Shown here one piece after another: positions 12,089-23,937 of a DNA stretch of 64,000 bases (position 1 is its first letter; every line of letters begins with the position of its first letter). The notes beneath the pieces were generated by a model. The model was not told the DNA's origin. It saw only the letters and a program-made list of their open reading frames with translations, and made no database searches. A program made the position numbers and the translations under genes. Source of the stretch: Pestalotiopsis fici W106-1 (lineage: Eukaryota > Ascomycota > Sordariomycetes > Amphisphaeriales > Sporocadaceae); the NCBI RefSeq assembly GCF_000516985.1, contig NW_006917093.1:2170001-2234000 (forward strand). The letters are read 5' to 3'.

Positions 12089-14467
12089 TTAATCCAGCAG
12101 ACCCTGCGCCAATGCCTCGTAGTCCTCCAGAGTATTTGGTGCATCCGTGACCTCGATGACCTTGCCCTTGCCCTTCTTGTTGCTCTTCTCGGCCTCGTCG
12201 TCCGAGTCGTCTTGGAACCACTTCTTGGCCTTCTTCTTTGGTCGCTCGTCCTCGCCGTCGCTTCCGCCGGCGTCTTCGCGAATGGGCAGCGACCGCAAAA
12301 AGTCCATGGCCTGTTCTGCGTCCTCGGACGTGCCCAGGGCAGGCTGATCCTTGCCCGGCATGTCCTGGCCAGAGTTCTCCAGTCTTTCCCTCTCCTTGCG
12401 CTTGATCTTCTTTTCTTGCCGCTTCTCCTTGGCGAGCTGTTTGTCGTCCACGTCGGCCTCGCGTACACGGTCGGTCTCGGCATCCACAAACGCCCTCCGC
12501 TGCGCCTCGGCCGAGCCCTCCCGCTTGAAGTCGTCCTCGCCCTGGAGCTCGTATAACTGGTGGGCCTCGCCGTCGTCGTCGAACACAACCCTCGTACCTT
12601 TGCCCTTGTACTTGAGCATCTGCTTCTTGGACGTGATGAGCTTTTCCCTGCGCTTCGAGTCGATGACCAGCTCCTGGCCACCGTACACGGGGACCACCTT
12701 GCCTCGCACGTCTTCGTCCTTGGCTGCCGAGTCGAGGTCGTCATCCTTGAGTACCCGCTTGACGCCAAAGAAGTCGTCGTCCTCCTCCACGTCGTTGCGG
12801 AGTTTCGAGTAGTGCTCGGACAGCACGTCTTGATTCTTGCGTTCAAACATCTTGTCGTATTTCGTGCGCACCTCGTCCTTCTTCTTGGATTTGGCAATCT
12901 TCTCGCCGTCAGAGTCGTATTCGGAACCGCTCGAGAGCTCGGCCCGTGACCTGTTCTTGAGCTTCTTGACATCTTCGGGCTTCTGATACTTGACCCGTGG
13001 CATCTCGGGCAGACCCAAGCTTGCCGAATATCCCTCCAGGTCCAATGCCCTAAGGTCGAAAATGTCCTTGTCCTTTTGTAGTCCGACCGAGCGTGTATAA
13101 CTGATGAATGCTTTTTGTCCCAAGTATTTCAAGTCTGGGTTGTGGAAGCACATGTCTTGTATGCTGTTGGTGATCTGTTTCTTCTTCTTATCGCGGACAT
13201 TGACCTTTTGAACTGTAACCTTCTTTTGCTCGAGCCTCTTCAACATGCCTTCCTCCTCGCTGGGGTCAAGGAATAGAATGGCCTTGCCGTCTCTTTCATA
13301 TCGTGCGGTTCGACCTACTCTGTGAATATAGGTATCGGCATCCTCGGGGGCGTCCATCTGCACGACCCAGTCGACAGAGGGAAAGTCGACTCCACGGGCG
13401 ACAACGTCCGTAGCCAGTAAACAAGAATATTGAGCTGATGTAAAACGCCTCGTGATTTCCATGCGCGCAACTTGCTTCTGGCGACCGTGCAGGTGGAGCA
13501 GGGGAATACCCGGCTGTAAATGTCTGAACGACTCGTAGACAAATCGTACTTGCTTTCCTGACGACATGAACACGATGATCTTGCTCTTGAGATTCGATTT
13601 GATAAATGAATACAGTGTATCCAGCTTTTCGGGTAGAGGTGTGATGAGATAATGTTGTGACAGTGTGCTCGGGGTCGCGGAGGTTGATGCTTCGTGGACA
13701 GAGATGTATTCGGGGTCCTTGAGCGACAGTCTAGCCAAGTCAGAGACCTTTCTGCTCTGCGTTGCGCTGAACAAGACTGTCTGCCTCGACTTTGGGAGAT
13801 GCTCTACAAGGGCGTCGACGGCGCTCTGGAATCCCATATCCATGATTCGGTCGGCTTCGTCCAGAACAAGTATTTGTAAGTTGTCAACATTAAAGCCAGC
13901 GGTCTGATCCAGGTGCTGGAGCATACGGCCCGGTGTGCACACCAAGATGTTCATGCGGCCCAATCGGTCCGCCTCTTCGCGCAAGCTCTTTCCTCCTATC
14001 ACCAGACCGGCCGAGAATGTGTGGTGTCGACCAATCTTGCGCAGCACCTCGAAACTTTGTACTGCCAACTCTCGGGTCGGCGAGATGACGAGGGCACCCA
14101 GCCCGTCATGCTCAGTCCATTGTGCGCGGAAGAGGGCCTCTAGCACTGGCACCATGAATGCCAAAGTCTTGCCGGATCCTGTCTTTGCGGCGCCGAGAAT
14201 GTCACGACCCTTGAGAGCTGGTCCGATGGCCTTGGCCTGGATATCGGTGAGGGTCTGAAAGTGCGATGCATCGAGACCGGAGCGAGTAGGTGATGAGAGC
14301 GGTAGGTCGGTGAATTTGGTGATCTCTGTCGCCTTTGGGTCGAACTCGTCAACTGCCTTCTTCAGTTGTTGCAGATCGTCCTGGTTGCGCTTCCGTTTAA
14401 GAGACTTGTCTTCGGTCTTGACCTTCCTTTTGCCATTCGGCGCATGACCCGAGGTTCTAGCAGGCAT
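12089..14467 (-). CDS. dbp4: DEAD-box ATP-dependent RNA helicase, Dbp4/DDX10 type
   Basis: Dbp4 (Hca4) acts in the nucleolus on the U14 snoRNA/pre-rRNA duplex during 18S rRNA maturation. This is a single-exon 792-residue protein, close to the family length. Motifs in order: Q-motif region about 50-80, motif I AKTGSGKT 94-101, Ia PTRELA 130-135, Ib TPGR 178-181, II DEAD 203-206, III SAT 234-236, V region [11 protein letters not shown] about 353-363, [10 protein letters not shown] 382-389. After the helicase core comes the family-typical segment ([16 protein letters not shown]) and a long charged, lysine/aspartate-rich tail with nuclear localisation-like stretches. The N-terminus is basic ([15 protein letters not shown]). 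The gene is divergent from FAD synthase with 648 bases between the start codons. The Dbp4 assignment over other DEAD proteins rests on the flanking regions and length. Confidence 0.93.
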   Translation of the reverse strand: MPARTSGHAPNGKRKVKTEDKSLKRKRNQDDLQQLKKAVDEFDPKATEITKFTDLPLSSPTRSGLDASHFQTLTDIQAKAIGPALKGRDILGAAKTGSGKTLAFMVPVLEALFRAQWTEHDGLGALVISPTRELAVQSFEVLRKIGRHHTFSAGLVIGGKSLREEADRLGRMNILVCTPGRMLQHLDQTAGFNVDNLQILVLDEADRIMDMGFQSAVDALVEHLPKSRQTVLFSATQSRKVSDLARLSLKDPEYISVHEASTSATPSTLSQHYLITPLPEKLDTLYSFIKSNLKSKIIVFMSSGKQVRFVYESFRHLQPGIPLLHLHGRQKQVARMEITRRFTSAQYSCLLATDVVARGVDFPSVDWVVQMDAPEDADTYIHRVGRTARYERDGKAILFLDPSEEEGMLKRLEQKKVTVQKVNVRDKKKKQITNSIQDMCFHNPDLKYLGQKAFISYTRSVGLQKDKDIFDLRALDLEGYSASLGLPEMPRVKYQKPEDVKKLKNRSRAELSSGSEYDSDGEKIAKSKKKDEVRTKYDKMFERKNQDVLSEHYSKLRNDVEEDDDFFGVKRVLKDDDLDSAAKDEDVRGKVVPVYGGQELVIDSKRREKLITSKKQMLKYKGKGTRVVFDDDGEAHQLYELQGEDDFKREGSAEAQRRAFVDAETDRVREADVDDKQLAKEKRQEKKIKRKERERLENSGQDMPGKDQPALGTSEDAEQAMDFLRSLPIREDAGGSDGEDERPKKKAKKWFQDDSDDEAEKSNKKGKGKVIEVTDAPNTLEDYEALAQGLLD

Positions 14468-15115
14468 CGTGAGCGACGTGTAGCAATTGGCAATGCTGCT
14501 GTTGACTACGACCAGCGACGACTACATAAGCTTTCGCAAGCGCCTCTGCTGCTATTACATTACTCTTCTGGATTTTTTTTCGGTTCGCGGGGCCGATTTG
14601 AAAAATTCTGCCGCCCAAAAAGTCAGGTCCCTGGTCAGTTGTTGTCTCACCGCCTGCGCTATAGTGATTAAGTGGTACCCACCCGAGGCGCGAACAGCAC
14701 CAGCCTTAGTCGTGCCGAGGAGCGGCGGCGAGGGGCGTCAGGGGGGTTGATCTGGGCGGCACCCGGCGGGATTGGGGGGGACAATCGACCCCTCTAATAG
14801 GCATCTGCGACCTGAAAGATAGAGTGAGTCGGCCGGTACACTTGCCATTTAGTATGATCTGTCAATGCCTGCAGGGTTCATTCTAGAAAGCCGAGAGCCA
14901 CCCTAACTAAACCTCGAGTGCGAATGCAGCATCCGTCGTTATACAAGAATAAGACCACTGCCGCCAGTTCCTCCGTCTTACCTAATTTCTTCTCACTTTC
15001 TTTGCCTTTTGAAATCTGCCCTTCTGATCAGACAGCGACGCAAACAGACATTTGGGATCACTTCGTCACGGTAGACCCGACCGTCACAATACCTACCGGC
15101 AACAACCCCGCCGTC
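14468..15115. other. Shared divergent promoter region (dbp4 / FAD synthase)
   Basis: A 648-nt region between two start codons on opposite strands. It contains a G-rich patch around 14700-14780 and a pyrimidine-rich stretch before 15116. No open frame here resembles a protein; the in-frame ATG at 14918 upstream of FAD synthase gives a low-complexity extension that I reject as coding. Confidence 0.5.
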
Positions 15116-16178
15116 ATGTCGACCAACGGCGCGGGGCAGCACGATGCGGAATGGAAGCCTAGGGATATGGAGGGCGAGATGCGCACGCTTTGTACGGCGC
15201 TCAAGTACAAGGTCGACAAGCTCCTGGAGACAGAGACAAGCGACAAAGTTCTCCTCGATGTGCAGAAACAGGTCCGGGTGGCCAAGGGAGTCATTGATGA
15301 TGCGCTCAAGCGGTACCGGTACGTTTTACTTTGATCTTTTTTTTTTGCTCTCTCTCTTTCACCTGCTTTTTGCGGCTGTCGTAAGCACACTTGCTTGTAA
15401 ATGGGTCTTGGCTGACATGTTACTCAATTACAGACCCGACGAGCTGGCGCTCTCATACAATGGTGGCAAGGACTGTCTCGTTCTCTTGATCTTGATCCTT
15501 GCCTCGTTACCCGATCACTTCCCGCCGCCTTCCAAGCCTGCGCCGCCGCTATCTTCGTGCGGCATCGCTTCCCTCCCAGTGCTCCTACAGGCTATTTACA
15601 TAAGACCCAAGAGCCCGTTTGCTGAAGTGGACGAATTCGTGGCACAAACATCAAAAGAGTACCACCTTGATCTTGCGACAAGCGACAAACCCATGAAGCA
15701 AGCCCTGGCCGACTACCTACAAGAGATGTTCGAGGTGAAGGCCGTCTTTGTTGGCACGCGGAGGACTGATCCACACGGCGCCGACCTCATCCATTTCCAA
15801 GAGACAGATGGTGATTGGCCGAGGTTCATGAGAATACACCCCGTCATTGATTGGCATTATAGGGAGGTCTGGGGGGTAAGTCTTTCTACTGAATTGCCAT
15901 GGTCGTCTCTGAACCTCTGGACCATTGTTCTCAAAAGGTCGAGGCATGCAATACTTACGAGATTATAATTACTGACTCATCATCTCTGTTCTCAGTTTAT
16001 CCGTGCACTCGACATCCCATATTGCCCGTTGTACGACAAGGGCTACACTTCCCTGGGCGGCACTGACGATACCCACCCGAACCCAGTACTCAAGTCAGGT
16101 AATGAGGAGAAAAGTGATCATTTTAGACCAGCGTATGAGTTAATAGAGGACCACGAGGAGAGGCTAGGCAGGAACTGA
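15116..16178 (+). CDS. FAD synthase (FMN adenylyltransferase)
   Basis: Transfers AMP from ATP to FMN to make FAD; belongs to the PAPS-reductase-like, PP-loop type eukaryotic FAD synthases (yeast Fad1). Three exons: 15116-15318, 15434-15875 and 15996-16178, giving 275 residues. Introns are 115 and 120 nt with GTACGT and GTAAGT donors and CAG acceptors. The nucleotide-binding motif SYNGGKDC is at residues 75-82, split from the N-terminal helical part by intron 1. Other family segments are VGTRRTDPHG, RIHPVIDWHYREVW and PYCPLYDKGYTSLGGTDDT, the last characteristic of the C-terminal part of this family. The start at 15116 (MSTNGAGQ) is chosen because translation from the upstream ATG at 14918 looks non-coding. 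Confidence 0.93.
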
Positions 16179-17206
16179 CACGACTTTATGGGTGATGAAC
16201 GGCCAGATTATTCTTGAAAATAGGATCATGTTCTAGATGACGTTATTGAGCGTGGCGAATCTAGAAACTGCGGCTTCTGTAATATAGAGAATGGAGCCTA
16301 CTCATATAGACACTGTTTGCTCACTTACTTGTGATGCCAGCCTGACTCTTGTTTCACGGATGCACATGTGATTCCACCCGTCGTTTTACTTTTTTAAATG
16401 GCTAGAGCTAGTACCGGCCGGATAGCTTGTCAATGAAAGCGGCACCGATTAGATCTCACGTACCGCTGACAGACTTTGGTTTACGGGACACCGGAAGTCA
16501 AGTTTGAATTATGAATTCCAATGTACTGTCGAATGAGGCAAGTATTATCAACAGAGTACTAGTCGGGTATTATAGTTGAGCCAGAAGAAGACTTGGCGCG
16601 CTCCGAGACATGGCCCACTTGGAGAACCGTCATTAAAGAAAAGACTTTCAAGTGGAAGAACGTGCCACAGCTGTTGGCAACACATGGATCTAAACAATCT
16701 GAAAACAATATGAACAAATCTGATCGTTATACAACAAGATTTTAGACGGTGATTCATTTGAACTGCGAAATGCAATGCCAATATCGTAAAAGACGGTGGC
16801 AACATAGTCTACACTTGAGATTGTAGAGTCATGGTATCGGGTTTTCCGAATGTCCACAGTATTGCCATGATGCGGATTCTACAAACCAGAGCAATGAGTC
16901 GATGGTATATGGTCATGATCAAACCCAAATTGAGTTTTTGATTTACCTGAGAAAAGGTTGACCAGGTTACCGTACGGCACAGTCAGAGTGGTTCATTCCC
17001 TTGGAAGGCACGGACTGCCCGAAAAAGGAAGCACGACGCGCTTGTTAGTAGGTAGCAATCGCGTCTCGAGCTGCTGCTGCCTATTTCGATCCCTTGCAAT
17101 CAAACAACAAAAATAAAAAGGCATAAAAAAGGGGTTGAAGGAAAGAAACTGGATTTCACAAGAGCAACATCACAGTGCAAGTCTCAATTTCACCAAAGTC
17201 TCAACA
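16179..17206. other. Intergenic 1 kb
   Basis: Lies between FAD synthase and the BRCT gene, both on the plus strand. It is AT-rich and no supported gene was found. The last 150 bases are A-rich, consistent with a 5' leader. Confidence 0.45.
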
Positions 17207-18112
17207 ATGCCACCAAAAAAAGTCATCCCGGACGAGGTCTATGTCATCTCGTCAATCGTAAGAGATGATAACCCTGAGCTCGACGGGCTGCAGCCGGCCG
17301 AGGTCTACACGACCCTAGCTGCCGCGAATGCAGCGGCCAGGAAGATGATGATCCGCCATGCTGAGGCCTGCAATCCATATGGCGACCTTGACGAATTCGA
17401 ATTCCGTCATGAAGAGAAGGCCGATGGATGCTACTATGGCGAGCTGGAAGGCGGACCACACGGACACGTTACTGCCGAGGTCAAGGTTTCCAGGGCAATT
17501 CTGAAACAGGCCGAGGCCGATAAGTCGGCTACCACTTCTGCCAAGGGGAGGGTAAAGAAGGAGATCAAGTCAGAGCCCAAGGATGACGAGGACGAAAAGG
17601 AAGAAGATGATGATGATGATGCCGAAGAGGAAGAGACAGCTCCAAAACCGACCAAGGGAAAGAAGGGCCCACCCAAGACCGCCATCAACGCAAAGACGCA
17701 CCGGAAAACAATCCCACAAGGAGAGCCAGACTGTCTAGCGGGGCTCAAGCTACTCTTTACAGGCACATTTGAGACAATGGATCGCAAGACATCGATCGCG
17801 ACAGCCATCAAGTATGGCGCCGAGGTCATTACCAAGCTCGAGGACACGGACTACATTGTCATTGGCACACGCGCCGGGCCTGCAAAGCTCAAGAAGATCA
17901 ATGAGCTAGAGCTTGAGACCATCAGCGAGGAGGAGTTCTTCCAGATCCTCGAGCACGGCATTCCCGAGGAGAAGAAGCAGCGAATGGAGAACCGCCGTTT
18001 CGCCGACGAGGAGGAAGGACCTGAAGAGTCGGACGAAGATGAGAAACCAAAGAAAAGGGCAGCGGCCGCGAAAGCAAAAGCAGCCCCGGCGAAGAAGAGA
18101 GCTAGGCGGTAG
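17207..18112 (+). CDS. BRCT-domain nuclear protein
   Basis: Single exon, 301 residues from MPPKKVIPDE. Residues 1 to about 100 form a compact N-terminal region, including VYVISSIVRDDNPEL and GCYYGELEGG, that I do not recognise by name. An acidic/basic low-complexity linker (about 105-165) follows. A BRCT domain of the RFC1/DNA-ligase type lies at about 176-250, with GLKLLFTGTFETMDR, YGAEVITKLEDTDYIVIG and the terminal SEEEFFQIL. The tail (about 255-301) is acidic then lysine/alanine-rich (KKRAAAAKAKAAPAKKRARR), a likely nuclear localisation signal. BRCT domains bind phosphopeptides or DNA ends in repair and replication; that role is inferred from the family. An in-frame ATG at 17135 upstream is less likely because the intervening residues look like leader. 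Confidence 0.85.
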   Translation: MPPKKVIPDEVYVISSIVRDDNPELDGLQPAEVYTTLAAANAAARKMMIRHAEACNPYGDLDEFEFRHEEKADGCYYGELEGGPHGHVTAEVKVSRAILKQAEADKSATTSAKGRVKKEIKSEPKDDEDEKEEDDDDDAEEEETAPKPTKGKKGPPKTAINAKTHRKTIPQGEPDCLAGLKLLFTGTFETMDRKTSIATAIKYGAEVITKLEDTDYIVIGTRAGPAKLKKINELELETISEEEFFQILEHGIPEEKKQRMENRRFADEEEGPEESDEDEKPKKRAAAAKAKAAPAKKRARR

Positions 18113-18918
18113 TGTCACCATGTGAAGACTTCGGAGGAGCATGAACAAATGGAATAGCCTTCTAGTGAAAGCTACTCAAGGCAGGTGTACAAAATAATAA
18201 TCAAGCTACGATGGGACACATTCAATACCCAACAGCATGGCGTTTGGCAATCTACTCATTCGACAACTATTCGCTTATAAATCCGTTTTAGTAGCTCTTG
18301 TCCTAACTACTACTCAATAGCTTTCAGGTGCGTGACCCGCTTATATGAACCCGCGCTTGGGAATCCGCCAGCGTAAGGTTATAGTAACGGCGGAGTTGAG
18401 AGCCGCGAACGGCGGACTTGACACCGGAGCGCGAGAGAGTCCTAAGGCTAGGTGTTATCGTGTCATCCATGGATCAGCATACTAGATATTCTTTGCTCTC
18501 GGAAGGTTTACATGTCCTGGTTCCATTGATTGACGAATCGATCAATGGTACAGTGATTCCATCTCGCCGTCATCCAATGGTCAACTGCATGTGCTTATTC
18601 ATCTTGGCTTGCGCAATCAGCCAGGAGTCCGAAGTCAGCATAATCAAGTAACCCCTCATTAGTAGGTGACACAGGAGTTTCCCCAATAGAAAGCGCTTTA
18701 GGTTTCTGCCTTGCTATTAGAGTATGAGACAGCATTTCTTCGGACTTATCGCTCTTTTTTGCGGGGCCAATCTCCGGAGTTCACACCTTGTATATAAACT
18801 CTATCGCTAAAGAATCGTTGATGCGGCTCTCTCCAAATACGGTCATCTATGTAACATACCTTGATATACAAGAGTATATATACAATATCAATCAATCAAC
18901 AAACGGCAAATCAGCATC
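18113..18918. other. Intergenic 0.8 kb with promoter of the hydrolase gene
   Basis: Between the BRCT and dienelactone hydrolase genes. Apart from the TATA-like element listed separately, nothing specific is visible. Confidence 0.45.
18791..18798 (+). promoter_or_regulatory. TATA-box-like element
   Basis: A perfect TATATAAA sits 121 bases upstream of the hydrolase ATG at 18919, a plausible core-promoter distance given a leader of about 90 nt. It is read from sequence only; use is not shown. Confidence 0.45.
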
Positions 18919-19966
18919 ATGACAGTATCAGAGTGTTGTGTTCAAGGCTTCACAGTAAGTCAACATTGAACCAGCCCGCCATGTTCGGGTTGCCGGTAGA
19001 TCTACATGAAAGAATGTCCATCTTTTATGATATTTACTGGAGCCCAGCAGCGCGTGAAATAACCCCGTCTAGTTTTGGTGGTAGTGACTGACGGCCAATT
19101 TTACAGTGGGATGGCACGCCTGCAGGGCGGACTGGCAAGCTGGCTTCGAATGATACTTATATCACTGGTGACAACCCAGACAGTAAGTACCTCGGTTGCA
19201 ATTCTCTAGTCAGTGCGAGTATTACCTTGGAGAGGCCCCTAAAATACTGGTCCCTATTACTATAACCGCAGCCGACTTATCAACATCAAGAACACATCAT
19301 GCTTACTACATTATCCTCACAGAGGCAATCATGATCATACATGATCTGTTTGGCTGGACTTTTAAAAACCTGCGTCTGCTAGCAGACCACTATGCCCGCG
19401 AGACGGGCGCAACCGTCTACCTGCCCGACTTCTTTGGCGGCGAGGTGGTCGCTCCGGAGCCCATAATCGAGGAGCGCTTCGCCGAGCTGAACCTGCCGGC
19501 GTTCCTGCAGCGCAACAGCCGCGCGGCGCGCGAGCCCGAGATCTTTGCGTGCGCGCGGGCCCTGCGCTCCGAGCACGGCTTCCGCAAGATTGGCGCCGCC
19601 GGCTTCTGCTACGGCGGCTGGGCCTGTCTCCGCCTCGCGGCCGCCGAGCACGCCTCCGCGCCCCTGGTCGACGCCATCAGCATCGGCCACCCCTCGCTCA
19701 CGGTCGAGGCCGATATCGACAGCGTCAACCCCGCCATACCCGTGCAGGTCCTGGCTCCCGAGTTTGACCACGCCTTTACCGCCGAGTTGAAGGTGTACAC
19801 ATTTACGACGCTGCAGAAGCTCGGGGTCACGTTTGATTACCAGCACTTCCCCGGCGCGACGCACGCGTGTTTTGTCCGTGGTGACGAGAAGAAGGCGGGA
19901 GAGCGGGCGGCAATGATTAGGGGCAAGAATGCTGCTGTGAATTGGTTCAAGGAGCAATTGGAATAG
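18919..19966 (+). CDS. Dienelactone hydrolase family protein
   Basis: Alpha/beta hydrolase of the dienelactone hydrolase family, probably cytosolic; the true substrate of fungal members is generally unknown. Three exons: 18919-18954 (only 12 codons), 19107-19182 and 19323-19966, giving 251 residues. Introns are 152 and 140 nt, both with GTAAGT donors and CAG acceptors. The N-terminus (CCVQGFTWDGTPAGRTGKL) is typical of fungal members. The catalytic triad is visible: nucleophile C133 in GFCYGGW, D186 in APEFDHAF and H218 in PGATHACF. The oxyanion-region segment MIIHDLFGW is at 41-49. The last exon is strikingly GC-rich (about 19380-19760) compared with the flanks. Without splicing, only a truncated protein lacking the N-terminal strand would be predicted. 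Confidence 0.92.
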
Positions 19967-20120
19967 AAAGATCAAATCTGATGGGAAATTCGATAGGTGG
20001 GCATTGATTGACGCGTAGAGTGTTGCTGGTCTGTGTATCAGGAGCCAGTCATTCTTGGAGAAAGTTCAACACAATGAGCCTTGTGAAATACTCACAGGCG
20101 ATATCAATTCACAAGCACTA

Positions 20121-23060
20121 CTAATCGTTGACGTCAAATCCGCCCTGCCTTGCCCATTGTAACAACGCCTCCCGATCTGCTTCGACAAATCTGGCCCTGG
20201 CGCGTATCTTGTCGATTGCTTGAGTGAGAAGCATTTCAAACGACTATTATTTTGTTAGCACCGGGAGTTTGGCAGGGCTTTGGGATGTGATGATAAACTG
20301 ACCGAGTCCTTCTTGTCTGCGAAGAAACATTCAACCTCGGACAATTGGGCTGAGGTCGCAAGCCCCCCAAGTGCATACTCGATGAAATCATAGCCACCAA
20401 TTTGCCCTTGACGAGCCCGGCGTAATGAGTCCCAGTTCTTGCGCAACCAGTTCCATCCGGCAATTGCACCATTGGGGTGAGTCTGCAAGGCTCTCAAAAC
20501 CTTTAAGCGCGCCGACCAGTTTAGGACGAATGGTGTGGTCCTTTTTGCCAGTGTAACGGATTCTACGGATGACTTTGATGGAGTAATCAGATCAAGAGCA
20601 CGCTCAATGAGTTCTGGTTGGGGCGATACACCCAGGGACTGAAAAGCTTCCAGGGGCGCACTTGGATCGCCCGAGTGAATATATGATCCTTTCAGAGCAA
20701 TCGACTTGAGCTGGTTCCACGTTTCCTGCGACGGGTTATTTAGATTTTCGTTGGGCATACTTGAAGAATCTACACTTACATCCGTGTCATCCATATAGAC
20801 CACAGTTTCAAAGATTCTACCCCTCACGTTTGGGTTGAGCGCATTCTTGTCCCCAGACAGCAAGTTTTCCCAAGCCTTCTTTGCTCGTTTTTGAACCTCG
20901 GCGTGGTCCTTGAGCTGACTGAACAGCAAAGCTTTCAGGAGTGTCTCCTCTGTTGAATCAGTGGACTTGAATGTGAGCAGCCCTCTGTCAATAAGGTGGG
21001 CTACCAATCGATGCCGCGCTGTTTTCAGTACCCCGAGAACTTCATTGCCTTCAAACATGAACGCGGCTTGGACTTTTTGTAGTTGTCCCAGCACTTCACT
21101 CCACACATACAGATTGTCGACGTGGTCCTTGATGCGGAAAAGAAAGTTCAAGAAGTCGGCCAGGTTCAGATTCCTCATTGCTGATCCAGTCGCAACAATG
21201 GCTCCTAGGTCCGCAACGATGCCTATCTTGTCCTCAATGGAAAGATAATCGCCGGCAAATTGTACTTGGAATTTGTGGATCCGCGACAAAGGGTATGCCA
21301 CGCGATAAAACCCTCCCGTGTTTGCATTCAGCTTGTACTTGAACGGGTTTACGGCAATCTTTGTGCTTTCACCAGCCATCAAATGGGTGGTTACGGAATC
21401 GGGCTCTCGCATCCGTATCAAGACCGGGTAAGGAGCAGTGTCTGCCTCAATATCCCCGTTTTGTAGGAACCGATGTTGGGTTACCACAATCTCTCCTGTT
21501 GGGCGGAGTTCATTGACTGTCAAGAGCGGAAAGCCGACGTTCTGGGTCCAGGACGTCATGATATCTGCCACATTGCGGCCGCTGACCTCGCTCAGAGCAT
21601 CCCAGAGCTGTTTAGTCGTGGCATTGCTGTACTCGTATCTTCCTAGATATAGCCTGATGCCTTGCAAAAAGACATCGACACCCAAAGTCTCCGCCATCAT
21701 GCGAATGACACTGCAGCCTTTGAGGTAGGTGATGGAGTCAAAGGCAGAGCCCGCTGATATATTGGGATCCTGGATGGGGTGACTTCCAATGTTGGCATCG
21801 AGCTCCATGGCCGTCTGGAAGCCACCCGCGCGTGGAACATCCGGAGACATGGCCACAAAGGCTGCCCATGCATTGTAGTTGGGCAGCAACTCGGACACGG
21901 TGTGAAGGGCCGCCCACTCGGCAAAGGCCTCGTTGAGCCATAACGAGTCCCAGAACTTCATGGTAACGATATTACCAAACCACTGATGCGCGAGCTCGTG
22001 AGTCATGAGTGATACGACCAGGATTTTGTCGTATTCGGATGGGTTTTCGGGAAGGAGAAGACCATGCTCTTGATATGTCACGCAACCCCAGTGTTCCATA
22101 CCGCTGTCATCAGTCAGCCCTGAATTATCTATGATGTATACTTTGTTACGAAACAGAGAATGACTTCTAAACAGGTTCCTGTGTTTTTAGGGATTGATTT
22201 TGTGAAACATTCAGCACTCACCCTTGGTGTCCTGGAATGGCAACAAGATCAAGCTTCGGCAGTGGATACTTGAGGCCAAAATTCCTCTCATGTGCTTCCA
22301 TGGTGGCAACTGCGACATCAAGTGCATACTGAGCATTGCCAATGTTCTTGTCGAGGGCCGCCCAGATGCGAACGGGCACGCGGAACTTGTTGGTCTCGAT
22401 CATTTTGAAGTAGCCCGCTACCATGACTACGAGGTAGGTGGACATTTTCGGACTAATGTCAAACGAGACACGTTTCTTGACATTGACGGCTGCAGATGTG
22501 ACGAATTTCTCTGATACAATATCCATGTTGCTCAGGCAGGTCAGGCTCGAGGGCACAACCAGCGAGACACTGAATTGCGCCTTCAAGGCCGGCTCATCAA
22601 AGCATGGGAACACGGTTCTCGCCATGGTGGGCTCAAACATGGTCTCGAACCCCATCTTTGCTGTACCATCAGGGAACTGGTATGGGGTAGGAGTCAAGCC
22701 GCCCATGTTCCCGACTTGTGCCATTTTGCCATCATATTGCAGGAAAAGAATGGCCTGCGAGCCGGCGTGTAGTTTCCTGTCCAGCTTGAAATACGCCGTC
22801 TCCTGGTCGGGATTGTAGTGCACTGCAGGATGCGAAATGATGCCGCCTTCGGGTTCAACTCTGGCTTTGTTGATGTTGAGCCCGACGGCGTGTAGAACAA
22901 TGTACTGCGTCGGTTTCGCGACATGCAACTGAATCGAGACCCGTCCTTGAAATGTGCTGGCCTCGAGATCTGGCTCGATTTCAATGGCGTAGTGTCGTGG
23001 CTCAATTGTGTCGGGCAGCCGAAATGGCGCCGTGACCCTGGTAGTGAGAACTTCGCGCAT
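20121..23060 (-). CDS. M1-family zinc aminopeptidase (Ape2/Aap1-like)
   Basis: Gluzincin metallopeptidase removing N-terminal residues from peptides. Three exons: 23060-22222, 22103-20303 and 20243-20121, giving 920 residues, normal for fungal M1 enzymes. Introns are 118 nt (GTGAGT donor) and 59 nt (GTCAGT donor, GCTAAC branch, TAG acceptor). The N-terminal beta domain includes RLPDTIEPRHYAIEIEPDL. The family signature VFPCFDEPALKAQF is present, and the zinc site HELAH lies at 315-319 with the third ligand E338 in NEAFAEW (HExxH-x18-E). The substrate-binding GxMEN motif reads GGMEH (280-284), so Asn is replaced by His; this lies at the exon 1/2 junction, where codon 280 is split. The C-terminal exon encodes the usual helical tail ending in GGFDVND. 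The gene is divergent from a BCS1-like gene, with 877 bases between start codons. Confidence 0.95.
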
Positions 23061-23937
23061 CTTGATGCGTTCAATTGCTTAGTGGTTGATCACAAGGAAT
23101 ACTTCATTGAATGGGTGATGGTATCTTGAATCTTTAGAGTACAATTGATTCCGAAGGAAGCACGGTGATCGGATTTCGGTGTTGCCAAATGTCAGCCACA
23201 GTGGTCTGGCGCGTTGACGAACATGGGTTAAGAAGTGATGAAAGCGAACACCTTCCAGTTTCGCTCATACTTTTATTGATGAGCAGGCGAAGTTGGAGAG
23301 TATATAGTTAGTTTGTAAGGGTGCCGCATATGTGACGAGACCTTGTATATATATCCCAGATACTGGGAAGCAAGAATTGTCCATTATCTTGTATTGCGAA
23401 CATATCCATTACTACTTGGCAACAACTTATCGCACGGCATTTCCACAAGATCCGAATATGGCTTATCATGTATCTTGTAGAAACAATACTCCGTATGTCC
23501 CTTTCAAAGGGGCTGGCGGGGATGTTTAGCACCGAGGACGATAATCACAGACACTATGAAGTATAAAATGAGATGCCTCTAAGCTTCAAGGGGCAGTTGG
23601 TCTGTGCGCTCGACGAAAGGAAAAAATTATGGTGTCAGAAAAACTCTCGTCTTCATCCGATTGATTAGTAGTGCTAAAACTTCCATTGGCCATCTTCCTT
23701 CATTTCCATTGGTTGGCGCTCGAAATGTTTCATTGTATACTTGTTCTGGACACTCATTATTAAGTCTTTTACTTCATTTGTAATTTCAACCTGTCCCTTT
23801 GAATTGATCGTTTCTCTTGGTGGTGCTGCGGCCTCTCGGCTGCTCGTAGCGCGCTCGGCCGTCTTGTCCCGCTACGTGTCGGCTTTGACATAACCGCGGC
23901 CCCCTTATATAATGGTGGACATTGTGCCGTCTTGAAC
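23061..23937. other. Shared divergent promoter region (aminopeptidase / BCS1-like)
   Basis: An 877-nt region between two opposed start codons. A TTATATAA element at 23904-23911 lies about 27 bases before the BCS1-like ATG, close for a TATA box with a normal leader, so its role is uncertain. No supported gene is present. Confidence 0.45.

Noticed and set aside
11920..12972. 350-codon minus-strand frame overlapping the helicase 3' end
   Set aside because: Low-complexity Arg/Ser/Thr-rich frame-shadow of the charged Dbp4 tail; the helicase frame carries all motifs.
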